A stretch of DNA of 64,000 bases from Gammaproteobacteria bacterium (GCA_041395725.1 JAWKZW010000001.1:744001-808000); one strand, 5' to 3'. Positions 9,522-19,157 are shown, counted from the stretch's first letter. Made by a program: numbers and translations. The notes: a model not told the origin generated them from the letters alone.

Positions 9522-9667
9522 GCTGTCATCACTCTGGATGAAAGTAAAGGAATTCCATCTGAGTATCCAAACGCTATGACGCCGACCGGAACGTCAAGTA
9601 CCGACTGTGACGGGGCCTGCTTTTTCTATACACTCGATGCAGGCATTGTGGATCACCTGGAACCAAC

Positions 9668-10219
9668 ATGACTGATCGCAACGTAAGTAAATTCATGCCT
9701 CGGGCTGCCGGGCAGACCGGCTGGTTTCCGGCCGGCCTGGCCCTGCTGTTTTTAGCTCTGTCGCCACAGACCTTTGGTGACCCACTGTCAGACGCCAGGC
9801 GGCTACTGCAACTTACCGAAGCGGCCCGGGAGTTTGAACTGGCCACCCGACAACAGGCCAATACCGTCATTCGCACCTATGCCAGCATTGTCGCCATGTC
9901 CACAGAGCAGGAACTGCCCGGCTCCATCAAGCAGGAAATAGCCCGCTGTTACCAGCAGACCTATGCCTGGGAACTCTTCGAGCCGGGCATTGCCGAAATT
10001 TTCGCCGCCAACCTCAGCGCAACCGAACTGCAGCTGCTGATCGATTTTTACAACGACAAGAGTGTGCCCCCGTCCCAGATCGACACGTTCAAGGCACTGA
10101 TTGCCAGAGCCGACGTGGTCGAACAGATGGCCATCGACTACATTTTCGATCAGAGCGAGGGCTGCGACGCACGCAACGTCGAGCTGATCCTAAATTTCCT
10201 CGCTGCTCAGGGTTCATAG
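9668..10219 (+). CDS. Exported protein of unknown function, DUF2059-like
   Basis: The 183-residue product has a hydrophobic signal sequence (about residues 19-37, ending near TFGDP) followed by a helical domain. The layout, with a C-terminal part containing LSATELQLLIDFYNDKSVPP and a following helix, resembles DUF2059 periplasmic proteins of unknown function. Start ATG at 9668 has GGA about eight bases upstream; an in-frame ATG at 9695 also leads into the signal peptide. It is divergent from the MarR-type gene and its 3' end overlaps the convergent DUF6351-like gene by 13 bases. Confidence 0.7.
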   Translation: MTDRNVSKFMPRAAGQTGWFPAGLALLFLALSPQTFGDPLSDARRLLQLTEAAREFELATRQQANTVIRTYASIVAMSTEQELPGSIKQEIARCYQQTYAWELFEPGIAEIFAANLSATELQLLIDFYNDKSVPPSQIDTFKALIARADVVEQMAIDYIFDQSEGCDARNVELILNFLAAQGS

Positions 10220-12411
10220 AGATTGACCGGCGACGGGCCGAATGAAAGCCAGGTGGCATTGGCCTGTTGATGGCGACCGGGCTTGCTCCAGTCGCAGACC
10301 CCGTCCGGGAAAATGGCCCGCAGCCGTTCTTTTTCCGGCTCACTGAAACTCACCCCGTACTCGCTGAAATCAATCGGTTTCAACTGGCACTTAAGAATAT
10401 CGTTAGTCAGGGGGCCACCGGCCACCAGCCGCAATCCTGCATGGGGGGGATAGAGCCTGTTGCAGACGCCCTCGGTGTTGTCATACAGACGCCCCGTATC
10501 GAATACCGGATCCTCCATAATCTGCTCACCGTCGGCCGTGAAACAATCATTTTTCAGGGCTGCCGGTCTGGCTCTGACAATCCTGTCCAGCACCCGGCCC
10601 CCATCAGCGTCGGCCTGAATATTGGCCAGCCACTGATCCATCAGCTCCAGGTTCTCTGCAGTCAGAGAGAGATCTCTGTCGTGCCGGCGCAATATATAAT
10701 TTTCCGCGTGGCCATTATCCCGCTCCAGCCTGGCACGGGTGATAAATGAATAGACACTGGCATGAAAGTTTCCGATATCGTCCAGGTAGCTTCGATCGTC
10801 AATTATCGGGACCTCTGACAGCCCGGCTCCCCCGCCGGTAACACGACCGGTCTCATAAGCTATCCGCACCGCGTCATCGTCCGCGACGGTTCGCTGGGCT
10901 CGAGAATTGACATCGATATCCCAGCCACCGATTTTTTCGTTCAGATCCAGAAACAAGGCTTTATCGATGAGCCCTTCATTCAGCGCGGCCAGCCCGTACT
11001 GTACCCCCACATTGTCATGGGGAGCCCTGGCAAAAGCCCGTTCGGCGTTGATTTCCGGATACAGCTTTTCGCCAAAGACATTGCGCATGCCATCATAGAT
11101 AGAACACCTGGCACCTTCTGGATTGCTCACAGGATGATAACGAGCCTCTGGCGGGATCTGCGCTGAACAGTCATAAGGCGCTATCCGACGCGGCCGATCG
11201 CCCAGCGAGGACTCACACAATGACCACATGGACCACCCGCCAATGGCATTCTTGGTTTCGTCACTCAATCCCCTCTCGGGAGCATTCACATAATCCCGCA
11301 GAATCCCGGCACACTCCTGGGAATCGGTAAAGTAGGACACCGCGTCGGCGAAGGTATTACTCGGCAGAAGTCCGTCCAGAAGCCCCGGGTAGGCACCTGC
11401 AATCAATAATTGCTGCATCGCCCCGCCGGAGCTGCCAAAGCCGATGGTATACCGCGGTACCCCGTAACTTTCTATGAAATGCTCTTTCACCATCATGGTC
11501 GTCTCGGCCGAAAGAACATCGTTGCATCCCCCCTGCGCATTGACATTCAGGGTGGAGGACGCCACGGCGTAGCCTCGGCTCAACATGGTATCCCGCAGCA
11601 CACCACCGGTAGTGGTGCCTTGAAAGTAACCGGCCTCGCAGCCGCCGCCATAGGTATAGACCAGGCGCTGATTCCAGGCGCCGGGATCGCCGAGCGGCGA
11701 CGGCACGGGGCGCACCGGGTCGTGAAGAATAGCGATCTGGTAGACGGCGCGATTGATCGTACCGGTCTCCAGCCTCACGATGTAGGGAGCCTCCTCGCCT
11801 TCGAGAGTTGTCGTGAAAGCCAGATCCGCGGGCCTGGCAGCAATGTCGACAAGCGGCTTGAAGACAGGCTCCTCTCCTGTCGAACGGTAGACATAATCCA
11901 CCCGGGTTGGCAGTGAACAATTGCTGTCGCTGACGGAATCGTCGAGAAACTCTCCGTTACCGAGGTCAAAACGACGCTTCTGCCCGTCCAGGCCGGGCGC
12001 CAGTTGCGCGAGACAGAAATAAGGCCGCTGTTGGGGGCCGGACAGAATCGGCCCGGTAATGGGGTAGTTGACCACCGGCAGCTCTGCCGCCGCCTCGCCT
12101 AAGCGGGCGGTAATGGAATTGGTTCCCTGATTCAAGCCACCGACCAGCGCCCGGTAGGTAGTGAGGCCACCACTTTCACCCACCGCCGACAACGCCACTG
12201 ATCTGGCAATACCGTTCAGCAACACCCGGATATCGTCGGCATCGGAGGTAGAGGCGGTAATTTCCAGCAGGACATCTCCACCACTGAGCAAATACGGCTT
12301 ATTGGAAAGCACAGCCAGGGAGAGCTGCGCCGGGCGGTCCGGTTCCTGGCTGCAGGCGCTGACCAGAATGCCGAGCAGACAGAGTGTGAGTAGATGCTTA
12401 ATCCTGGACAT
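10207..12411 (-). CDS. Secreted lipoprotein hydrolase, DUF6351-like
   Basis: A large exported lipoprotein of about 734 residues. The chosen ATG gives a clean lipoprotein signal with lipobox LVSAC (Cys 20), whereas the upstream extension of the frame reads through non-signal sequence. The central part has VYTYGGGCEAGYFQG and a nucleophile-elbow-like GFGSSGGAMQQ, typical of alpha/beta hydrolases; the overall layout matches my recollection of DUF6351 proteins, related to tannase/esterase-like enzymes. The substrate is unknown. It is monocistronic, with a GAGG element about 13 bases upstream and a large palindrome between it and the upstream lrp-type gene. Confidence 0.72.
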   Translation of the reverse strand: MSRIKHLLTLCLLGILVSACSQEPDRPAQLSLAVLSNKPYLLSGGDVLLEITASTSDADDIRVLLNGIARSVALSAVGESGGLTTYRALVGGLNQGTNSITARLGEAAAELPVVNYPITGPILSGPQQRPYFCLAQLAPGLDGQKRRFDLGNGEFLDDSVSDSNCSLPTRVDYVYRSTGEEPVFKPLVDIAARPADLAFTTTLEGEEAPYIVRLETGTINRAVYQIAILHDPVRPVPSPLGDPGAWNQRLVYTYGGGCEAGYFQGTTTGGVLRDTMLSRGYAVASSTLNVNAQGGCNDVLSAETTMMVKEHFIESYGVPRYTIGFGSSGGAMQQLLIAGAYPGLLDGLLPSNTFADAVSYFTDSQECAGILRDYVNAPERGLSDETKNAIGGWSMWSLCESSLGDRPRRIAPYDCSAQIPPEARYHPVSNPEGARCSIYDGMRNVFGEKLYPEINAERAFARAPHDNVGVQYGLAALNEGLIDKALFLDLNEKIGGWDIDVNSRAQRTVADDDAVRIAYETGRVTGGGAGLSEVPIIDDRSYLDDIGNFHASVYSFITRARLERDNGHAENYILRRHDRDLSLTAENLELMDQWLANIQADADGGRVLDRIVRARPAALKNDCFTADGEQIMEDPVFDTGRLYDNTEGVCNRLYPPHAGLRLVAGGPLTNDILKCQLKPIDFSEYGVSFSEPEKERLRAIFPDGVCDWSKPGRHQQANATWLSFGPSPVNLYEP

Positions 12412-12569
12412 GGTGACAATTCCCTCATTCCGGTTCAGTGGGCTGAAAAGCCACTGTACTGCAGCGCCGGCAAAAGTTAAATGCTCTATGCAGTTCAGCT
12501 GGCTGGCGTGACATTTTCTGATGCCATGAGCCTGTTGCGGCTGCGGTGAAAGCCGCAGTGGCAACCCGA

Positions 12570-12629
12570 CCAGTGAACCTCTGATTAACTCCCGCAGCGC
12601 ATCGCTGCGGTTAATAAGAGGTTCACTGG
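12570..12629. terminator. 60-bp near-perfect palindrome (terminator-like)
   Basis: Left arm begins CCAGTGAACCTCTGATTAAC and the right arm is its near-exact reverse complement, pairing through GCAGCG-CAT-CGCTGC at the tip. A TTTTTAATA run follows on the plus strand. It lies just after the lrp-type stop and before the hydrolase gene. Its strongest terminator form is for plus-strand transcription, so it may instead be a dispersed palindromic element. A smaller CTGCGG/CCGCAG hairpin is directly beside it (about 12541-12558). Confidence 0.65.
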
Positions 12630-12632
12630 TTT

Positions 12633-13109
12633 TTAATAACCTGCAAGGGGTAATTCTGTTTTATAGACCACCTGCTTGAGAGTAAAGCTTGACTGAATAT
12701 TGGAGACCCCCGGGGTGGTGGTAAGCTTTTCCGCCAGAAAGCGCTCGTAGCTGTCAAGGTCAGGCACCACTACCCTTAACATGTAGTCGAAACTGCCGGT
12801 CATCAGGTAGCACTCCATAACTTCGTCATAACCGGCCACCCGTTCTTCGAACTTCTCCAGGCTTCGCCGCTCCTGATTGTGCAATGAAACATTGATGAAA
12901 GTACTGATCGGCAATCCCACTGCCCTGGCATCCACGATAGCGGCGTACCGCCTGATGACACCCCGCTGCTCCAGGGCTTTGACCCGACGGAGGCAGGGTG
13001 AGGGGGAAAGTCCTACCTCCTCGGCCAGCTCGGCATTGGTCAGCCGCCCACGGTTCTGCAGAAAATGGAGTATCCTGAAGTCTGTCCTGTCCAGCGCCTG
13101 ATGAGACAT
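12633..13109 (-). CDS. Lrp/AsnC-family transcriptional regulator (MdeR/BkdR-like)
   Basis: A 158-residue feast/famine regulator. The N-terminal helix-turn-helix (about 5-60) includes NAELAEEVGLSPSPCLRRVKALE; the C-terminal RAM ligand domain contains VMECYLMTGSFDYMLRVVVPDL and ends with a strand-rich tail. The ATG was chosen because AGAGGA lies seven bases upstream; a TTG lies six codons earlier. It is divergent from the E1 dehydrogenase gene. In Pseudomonas putida the Lrp-type MdeR controls mdeAB, whose second gene is a 2-oxobutyrate dehydrogenase E1; by analogy this regulator probably responds to an amino acid and controls its neighbour. Confidence 0.88.
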   Translation of the reverse strand: MSHQALDRTDFRILHFLQNRGRLTNAELAEEVGLSPSPCLRRVKALEQRGVIRRYAAIVDARAVGLPISTFINVSLHNQERRSLEKFEERVAGYDEVMECYLMTGSFDYMLRVVVPDLDSYERFLAEKLTTTPGVSNIQSSFTLKQVVYKTELPLAGY

Positions 13110-13133
13110 TTTTTTCCTCTTATTCAATGCTTA

Positions 13134-13150
13134 TTGGCAGATACTGCCAA
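13134..13150. promoter_or_regulatory. Perfect 7-3-7 inverted repeat, candidate Lrp-type operator
   Basis: TTGGCAG-ATA-CTGCCAA lies 24 bases upstream of the lrp-type start codon and about 90 bases upstream of the E1 gene. Its position in the divergent promoter region suits binding by the adjacent regulator. A consensus -10 TATAAT at 13202-13207 serves the rightward gene; no good -35 lies at 17 bp, which would fit an activated promoter. Confidence 0.45.
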
Positions 13151-13241
13151 TTACTAGCATTTTATTGACATCATTTGCAATGCCGATTGGCTCGTCGCCA
13201 GTATAATAGAGTCCTTCACAAGAAGTTGGAAAACAAAAATC

Positions 13242-15941
13242 ATGACCCGATTACAGGAACCCGAACAGGGGCTGGAGTCAGACCTGCAGGAATGGCTGGA
13301 GGCTCTGAGGAACATCTACCAGCATCACGGCGAACAGGGCGTCAACACGATTCTTAACGGCCTGCGGGAGTGGAGCAGGGATCACAACCTGGCTCTGACC
13401 CAGTACCCGCTGAACACACCGTATCTGAACACGATTCCGGTAGCCGAGCAGTCTGCCTACCCTGGCAACCTGGAGCTGGAAAAGCGCCTGGAAAACATTA
13501 ATCGCTGGAACGCCATGGCCATGGTGCTGCAACAACAGGATCAGGGCTCCGGGGTCGGGGGCCATATCGCCACTTACGGCTCAGCAGCGACCCTGATGGA
13601 GGTGGGGTTTAATCACTTCTTCCGTAACCAGGACGCCACCTACGGGGGCGATCTGGTCATTCTGCAGCCCCACACTGCACCTGGCGTCTATGCCAGGGCC
13701 TTCCTCGAAGGCCGACTCAGCGAGCAACAGCTGGGGAATTTCCGCCGCGAGCTGCAACCCGGCGGCGGCCTCCCTTCGTACCCCCACCCGCTGTCGCTGC
13801 CGGATTTCTGGCAGGTACCCAATGCGTCGATGGGGCTGTCCACACCCACCGCCATCTATCAGGCCAGATTCGCCAAGTACCTGGAAAACCGCGGTCTCAA
13901 GCCAGCCCGCGGAGGCAAGGTCTGGTGTTTCATCGGCGATGGCGAATGCGACGAGCCGGAGGTACTAGGCACCATAAACATTGCTGCCCGGGAGAAACTG
14001 GACAACCTGATACTGGTGGTGAACTGCAACCTGCAGCGCCTCGATGGCCCGGTACGGGGAAACGGCAAGATTATCCAGGAGCTGGAGGCAACCTTCCGCG
14101 GTGCGAACTGGAACGTTATCAAAGTGATCTGGGGCGGAGGCTGGGACAAACTGCTGGCGCTGGACGTCAACGGCACCTTGCGTCGCCGCATGGAAGAGTG
14201 CGTGGACGGAGACTATCAGCGTTATTCGGTCCTGCCGGGCAACCGCCAGCGGGAGCACTGGGTACATGGCAATCCGGAACTGGAAGCCATGATGGCCTCG
14301 CTCAGCGACGATGAGGTCAGGCAGATCAAACGCGGCGGCCAGGACGCAGAGAAAATTTACACTGCCTATCAGAGAGCGCTGGAAAGCCAGGGTAGACCTA
14401 CCGTAATTCTTATCAAGACCGTCAAGGGCGATGGCATGGGGCCTGACGCAGAGGGCAGGAATACCGTTCACCAGAAGAAAAACCTGGGTCCGGAGGAGCG
14501 ATTGGAATGCGCCCGGAATTTCGGCATACCCCTTGACGAAGAGGCTGTAATTGCCGCGCAGTTCTATCGCCCCCCGGCGGCCAGCAGGGAGCTGCGCTAT
14601 CTGCATACCAGGCGCGAACGGCTCGGTGGCTTCATTCCCGCACGGGAAGACTGCTGCGCTGCCCTGCCGGCACCAGCACTGGACGATTTTTCATCGATTA
14701 CCCAGGGCTCTGCCAGGAAGCCTCAGTCTACCACCCTGGCTGCGGTCAGACTGCTCGCCAACCTGATGCGCAACCCCGAACTCGGACGCTATATTGTACC
14801 TATCGTTCCTGACGAGGCGCGCACCTTCGGTCTTGATGCATTGTTCAAAATCGCCGGAATCTACTCGGCTGAAGGCCAGCATTACACACCTGTGGACGCA
14901 GAAAGCATTGTCACCTACCGGGAAGCCCGGGACGGCCAGATTCTGCAGGAAGGCATCTGTGAAACCGGCGCAATCGCCTCCTTCCTTGCCGCGGGTACCG
15001 CGTATTCCATACACCGTCTGCCGATGATTCCGTTTTATTTTTTCTATTCCATTTTCGGCTTTCAGCGGGTGGGAGACATAATCTGGAGTTGCGGCGACAT
15101 GAAGTGCCGCGGTTTCCTGATAGGGGGGACGGCAGGCAGAACCACCCTTAACGGCGAGGGTATCCAGCACCAGGATGGTCACTCGCCAATTCTGGCCAGC
15201 ACCTATCCCAACCTGAAAATCTATGACCCCGCCTTTGGCTATGAGCTGGCAATAATAGTCCGCGACGGCATTCGCCGCATGTACCAGTTACAGGAAAATA
15301 TCTTCTATTATCTGACTGCCTACAACGAGGCCTACCTGATGCCTGCTATGCCCGCTGACTCCCCGGCGGAAGACCTGGAGCGGAAAGTCATCAAGGGAGG
15401 TTACCTGCTCAGGACTTTGAAAGCAGCAGAAAGCCCGGAATCAAGTAACGAATCTGTCAACCTGCTTGGCAGTGGATCCATTCTGCAGCAGGTTCTGGCA
15501 GCGGCAGAGAAAATTCATAACCTGGGGTTCACCGTACGGGTCTGGAGTATCACCAGCTATATAGAACTTCAGCGGGAAGCGCAGAGTTGCGACCGCTGGA
15601 ATCGTCTGCACCCGCTGGAGGAACAGAAGGTACCTTACCTGGCTGGCCTGTTCGGCGATCGTTCGGAGGTGGTAGTCGCTGTCACCGACTACATGAAGTC
15701 ACTGCCGGCGTCTATCGCCGGCTGGATGGGACAGTACTACCTGGTCCTGGGTACCGACGGCTACGGTCTCAGCGAGTCCCGCGAAGCGCTAAGGGATTTT
15801 TTTGAGATCAGTCCGGATTACATCGTAGCCGCCACACTGACCGGGCTGTATCGAAAAGGACGCATCGACGCGGACACTCTACAGAAACTGCTGAAAGATC
15901 TGGCCGTTGATCCTGACAAGACCAGCCCGGTACCCCGGTGA
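13242..15941 (+). CDS. Homodimeric 2-oxo acid dehydrogenase E1 (AceE/MdeB family), stand-alone
   Basis: An 899-residue thiamine diphosphate enzyme of the homodimeric pyruvate dehydrogenase E1 family (E. coli AceE has 887). The ThDP/Mg motif GDGECDEPEVLG is at about 232-243, with the Asn partner in CNLQRLDGPV at about 262. Downstream are GGTAGRTTLNGEGIQHQDGHS and the transketolase-like C-terminal domain. No E2 (aceF) or lpd gene follows; the next gene is convergent. Together with the divergent Lrp-type regulator this resembles mdeR-mdeB of P. putida, where MdeB is a 2-oxobutyrate dehydrogenase E1. It could equally be a second PDH E1 sharing E2/E3 encoded elsewhere. Confidence 0.9.
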   Translation: MTRLQEPEQGLESDLQEWLEALRNIYQHHGEQGVNTILNGLREWSRDHNLALTQYPLNTPYLNTIPVAEQSAYPGNLELEKRLENINRWNAMAMVLQQQDQGSGVGGHIATYGSAATLMEVGFNHFFRNQDATYGGDLVILQPHTAPGVYARAFLEGRLSEQQLGNFRRELQPGGGLPSYPHPLSLPDFWQVPNASMGLSTPTAIYQARFAKYLENRGLKPARGGKVWCFIGDGECDEPEVLGTINIAAREKLDNLILVVNCNLQRLDGPVRGNGKIIQELEATFRGANWNVIKVIWGGGWDKLLALDVNGTLRRRMEECVDGDYQRYSVLPGNRQREHWVHGNPELEAMMASLSDDEVRQIKRGGQDAEKIYTAYQRALESQGRPTVILIKTVKGDGMGPDAEGRNTVHQKKNLGPEERLECARNFGIPLDEEAVIAAQFYRPPAASRELRYLHTRRERLGGFIPAREDCCAALPAPALDDFSSITQGSARKPQSTTLAAVRLLANLMRNPELGRYIVPIVPDEARTFGLDALFKIAGIYSAEGQHYTPVDAESIVTYREARDGQILQEGICETGAIASFLAAGTAYSIHRLPMIPFYFFYSIFGFQRVGDIIWSCGDMKCRGFLIGGTAGRTTLNGEGIQHQDGHSPILASTYPNLKIYDPAFGYELAIIVRDGIRRMYQLQENIFYYLTAYNEAYLMPAMPADSPAEDLERKVIKGGYLLRTLKAAESPESSNESVNLLGSGSILQQVLAAAEKIHNLGFTVRVWSITSYIELQREAQSCDRWNRLHPLEEQKVPYLAGLFGDRSEVVVAVTDYMKSLPASIAGWMGQYYLVLGTDGYGLSESREALRDFFEISPDYIVAATLTGLYRKGRIDADTLQKLLKDLAVDPDKTSPVPR

Positions 15942-15983
15942 CTGAAGGCGCCTGATGGCCACAACACCCATGCTGAACGGTTG

Positions 15984-16781
15984 TCAGTGGGTCAATGAGT
16001 ACATCAGGTAATTGATACCCAGCTGGTAGGCGGCGTTGGCATAGCGGGTCGGGTAGGACGGGTGGTAGGTGTGTTCCCAGCCATCCCCCATGTCCGAGTT
16101 CCAGTTGATCAGCACCATCACCCGGCCGTCATCATCCAGAATCGCATGATTGGTGGCGTAGTCCACGTCCTGCTCGCCGTACTGATCACTGCGCCCCAGC
16201 GCAGGAATCATCTGGGCGCCGTCGATATCGTAATACACGTGGTAGATTTCGTGGTCCGGTGCCAACTGTATAATCTGCCGGTCAGGGAAAACCTGGCTGA
16301 ATGCCGCAAAAAAATTGTCCCACTGTCTGGTGCCCCAGAAATCATCGATCAACAGAAAACCGCCCCGAAGCAGGTATTCACGCAGGTTTTCGATCTCCAA
16401 GGGATTGAAATTGATTCCGCCGGCCTGCCCCACTTCCAGCATGTAAAGAAACGGGTAGTCAAAGATTTCCTGGTCGTCCAGCCGTAACACGATCGGATCG
16501 CTCATGACCCGGATATTAGTCAGTCGGGATACGCCCCGTAAGAAGTTCATATCCGCATCCGGGAAGTCTATTGCCCAGGTGCCGCCACCAAATCCGCCAA
16601 ACCCTCTGAAGCCACCGCCAAAATAAGTATCGAACTGAACTCTGACGAAGTTGAATTCACCACCCTGATCATAGTCCGGGCGATGAGGATCCACCTGCAG
16701 CGGCACCTGCGCGAGGACCGGCTGGCCAACCACGCAGCAGACCGCCAGCAGAATTCGAGTAATTGTCTTGGGAGAAACCAC
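15984..16781 (-). CDS. DUF4159 domain exported protein
   Basis: The 265 residues begin with a signal peptide ending near VLAQ (about 25). After it come NFVRVQFDTYFGGGFRGFGGFGGGTW, a Gly/Phe-rich loop, and the DUF4159 fold with YPFLYMLEVG, LREYLLRGGFLLIDDFWG and PDHEIYHVYYD. DUF4159 resembles a glutamine-amidotransferase-like fold of unknown function. The GTG start has AAGG about seven bases before it. It is convergent with the E1 gene, with a 42-base gap, and no operon partner is visible. Confidence 0.85.
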   Translation of the reverse strand: MVSPKTITRILLAVCCVVGQPVLAQVPLQVDPHRPDYDQGGEFNFVRVQFDTYFGGGFRGFGGFGGGTWAIDFPDADMNFLRGVSRLTNIRVMSDPIVLRLDDQEIFDYPFLYMLEVGQAGGINFNPLEIENLREYLLRGGFLLIDDFWGTRQWDNFFAAFSQVFPDRQIIQLAPDHEIYHVYYDIDGAQMIPALGRSDQYGEQDVDYATNHAILDDDGRVMVLINWNSDMGDGWEHTYHPSYPTRYANAAYQLGINYLMYSLTH

Positions 16782-16961
16782 TGCGTACCTTGAGTTAATC
16801 GCTATAAAGTAAGGAGTGTAGCCCAGTTGCGGAAAGCATTGCCATTGTGCCCGACCCGAAATTCCTGCCCCTCGGCTGCGTTACATTGCTCAGAAGCGGG
16901 CCCTGAAGGAACCCGCTCACTGCCCCGGCCGGCAGGATTGACGGTACCCCTGACCGGCACC

Positions 16962-17963
16962 TCACTGACTTCTGAAACCGGCGCAGTAGTCCTCGTCAGT
17001 CAGCGCCGGAGTGAACCACACATAATCGAAAGGCAGCACATCGGAATAGGCCTGCAGGTAATCCATAGGATCGGAGCTGTCCGGATCCACCTCCAGCAGG
17101 GCCACGGAGAGAATAGAATCCGGTTCGATTTCAGGATCCAGCGCCAGCAGGTACCGCGGCACTCCAAGATCCCTCCGCACGTGATAGTTACCGGCCAGCA
17201 GGATATTCACCCGCCCCCCCGGCGCAATGGCGGCCAGGCTTGACGCCATGGCGTGGTCACGCGCCTGCTGCACCCGGACCATGGCCGGAAACTGGCTTGG
17301 TGGCAACATGTTGCAGTGGCTTTCGTCTATTTCACTGTTCATCTGCTCCAGAGCGGGAGCATCAAGCACGCCGGCAATTTGCGGATCAAGTGGTTCACCA
17401 TACACCTGCCCGACCCGTTCGCCACTCAGGTTGGCGGTCTGCACCGCTACGCCGGCCTTCAACGCCTCTGCTACCAAAGGGCCGTAGAAGTCCCAATCCC
17501 AGCCGGCCTCATCCCACTGCAAGACTTCTTTCAGTTGCTGGAGGGAACCAAAACCCGATTGCTCCACACCTGCCAACCGGTCTGCGAAGCTGGAATCCAT
17601 CATTTCGAAAGAGACGGAGGTCACCAGATCATTCCCCAACAGGTGACGCAGCAGGTTGAGTTGGAGCTGATGATGGTCCGGGTTATCGTGTTTCTCACCC
17701 AGCAGAAGGTAACTGCTTGCAGAAAGAGAGCCGGTGAGCTCTTCTGCCGTCACAAACCGCTTGTCGCCCGCCCGCCAGATCGCGCCCACCAACGGGTGGT
17801 CCTGATAGAGCGGCGATTGCCATGCCGGGATCAGTGCGACTGAGTCATCCGAAGCAACACCGGCGACCTGACCCGGCTGAGTACAGGCCAGCAGAGACAG
17901 CAGTGCTGATGCGGCCAACAGACCCTGACCCCAGCTTCTGTGTGACAGAACAGTGAGCCTCAA
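16962..17963 (-). CDS. ChaN-family (haem-binding, Tiki superfamily) lipoprotein
   Basis: A 333-residue outer-membrane-type lipoprotein with lipobox LLAC (Cys 27). The ChaN/EreA-ChaN-like domain shows LLLGEKHDNPDHHQLQ, SFEMMDSS, the DEAGWDWDFYGPL segment and LLAGNYHVRRDLGVPRYL, holding the conserved His positions. ChaN of Campylobacter binds haem; the in vivo role here is unknown. The start is TTG, overlapping the stop of the upstream cytochrome gene as TTGA, so translation is probably coupled. Pairing with a c-type cytochrome lipoprotein is consistent with haem or redox metabolism. Confidence 0.88.
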   Translation of the reverse strand: MRLTVLSHRSWGQGLLAASALLSLLACTQPGQVAGVASDDSVALIPAWQSPLYQDHPLVGAIWRAGDKRFVTAEELTGSLSASSYLLLGEKHDNPDHHQLQLNLLRHLLGNDLVTSVSFEMMDSSFADRLAGVEQSGFGSLQQLKEVLQWDEAGWDWDFYGPLVAEALKAGVAVQTANLSGERVGQVYGEPLDPQIAGVLDAPALEQMNSEIDESHCNMLPPSQFPAMVRVQQARDHAMASSLAAIAPGGRVNILLAGNYHVRRDLGVPRYLLALDPEIEPDSILSVALLEVDPDSSDPMDYLQAYSDVLPFDYVWFTPALTDEDYCAGFRSQ

Positions 17964-18484
17964 TCGAGCCCCCCCCGGTCGAGCCAGGCGAGGTAGATTT
18001 CCTGGCTCCAGAAATTCTGAAAGTAAGCAATGGCCGCCAGCTTGTCGTCATCACCGAGTACGTCATCGAAAGGCGGCATCTGGCCACCGTAAGGAATACC
18101 GCCGGTGTCGATGGTCTGTAACAGCTGTTGCAGGGGATGATGCCAGGCATGCGCCGACCCGTTCAGGGGCGGCGGAGGAAAAGAACCATCCGGCTGCCGG
18201 GTGCGCCAGTCCGCGGTCAGCCCCTGTGCCGCATCGCCATGGCAGGCCGCGCAGTGCTGTGCGAACACCACCTGCCCCTGCTCAACAACGGCGCTGCTGT
18301 ACCAGCGAGACGCTTCGGCCTCTGCTGCCGCAGAGACTGGCGCCTGGGAGACTGCCGGTTCGCTTTCAGAAACGGTATCTTCAGAGCACGCGGCCAGAGT
18401 AAGAAGCAGGAACGTGCCCACCATCAGTGTACTCTGGTCACGCCTGTTTGGCTGTTCCGGTGATGGTTTAGAGTTCAGCATCAT
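17960..18484 (-). CDS. Cytochrome c-like lipoprotein (class I, CAACH)
   Basis: About 174 residues with lipobox LAAC near residue 33, a Ser/Ala/Glu-rich linker and a single class I cytochrome c domain: haem site CAACHG and a Met-containing GGQMPPFDDVLGDDDKLAAIAYFQNFWS C-terminus. The double ATG at 18484/18481 gives a normal lipoprotein signal; the 28 codons upstream look untranslated. It overlaps the ChaN-like gene by four bases. It is likely a small periplasmic electron carrier anchored in a membrane; its partner is not evident. Confidence 0.88.
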   Translation of the reverse strand: MMLNSKPSPEQPNRRDQSTLMVGTFLLLTLAACSEDTVSESEPAVSQAPVSAAAEAEASRWYSSAVVEQGQVVFAQHCAACHGDAAQGLTADWRTRQPDGSFPPPPLNGSAHAWHHPLQQLLQTIDTGGIPYGGQMPPFDDVLGDDDKLAAIAYFQNFWSQEIYLAWLDRGGLD

Positions 18485-18600
18485 GCCACATACCTGCATT
18501 GTCTGTGCCGGGCACTTGCCCGGGTCCTGAAGCGCTATTGCCCGGAAACCGCAGCAAAGGGCATTCATCAGGCGCCAGGCTTGTTCGTCAGGTTTTACCT

Positions 18601-19095
18601 TCAGTCATTACGTTTAGGGTAGTCAAAATCGATCAGTTCAGCGTCGCCATATTTCACCGCGGACCAGTTTTCAATCGGCAGCCGCAGTTCCACCAGGCCA
18701 CTGGTGGGAATGTTGTCGATACCGGCATCGCACATGTCATTGACGAACTCGGTAATCGCCGGGTTGTGACCAACCAGCATGGCCGACTGAAACTCCTCAT
18801 CGATCAGGCTGGCGGCCTTCATGAACATGGGCGCGCCGGCAAAATACAGTTCCGGATTGGCGCTGATGTTATCCTCCGGGTAGCCAATTTCCCTGGCAAA
18901 CAATAAGGCCGTGGCCTTGGCCCGGACCGCGGGGCTGGAGATTATGCATTCCACCGACCTGCCGCTACGGGCAAACCGCTCCCCGATTTTTCTGATATCG
19001 CTGATCCCCCTTTCAGCCAGCGGGCGCTCGAAATCCCGCAACTCTGACTGGTCCCAACTGGATTTTGCATGGCGAAGTAAATACAGCGTTTTCAT
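18601..19095 (-). CDS. SixA-like phosphohistidine phosphatase
   Basis: A 164-residue histidine phosphatase superfamily member. The phosphoacceptor motif LLRHAKSSW is at residues 5-13, followed by RPLAERG, IISSPAVRAKATA and VGHNPAI with the second catalytic His. Its short length and LRHAKS motif favour SixA, which dephosphorylates HPt domains or the nitrogen PTS protein NPr. The ATG start is preceded by an in-frame TTG one codon earlier. Confidence 0.88.
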   Translation of the reverse strand: MKTLYLLRHAKSSWDQSELRDFERPLAERGISDIRKIGERFARSGRSVECIISSPAVRAKATALLFAREIGYPEDNISANPELYFAGAPMFMKAASLIDEEFQSAMLVGHNPAITEFVNDMCDAGIDNIPTSGLVELRLPIENWSAVKYGDAELIDFDYPKRND

Positions 19096-19157
19096 CAACT
19101 TAACCGGATCAGGGGATTGAACTCACGAATTGTCGGAACAGGCGTCAGAGGCCCCGA

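Noticed and set aside
10267..11920. Several long frames on both strands within the DUF6351-like gene
   Set aside because: GC-rich shadow frames of a clear lipoprotein gene; none has a credible start or motif.
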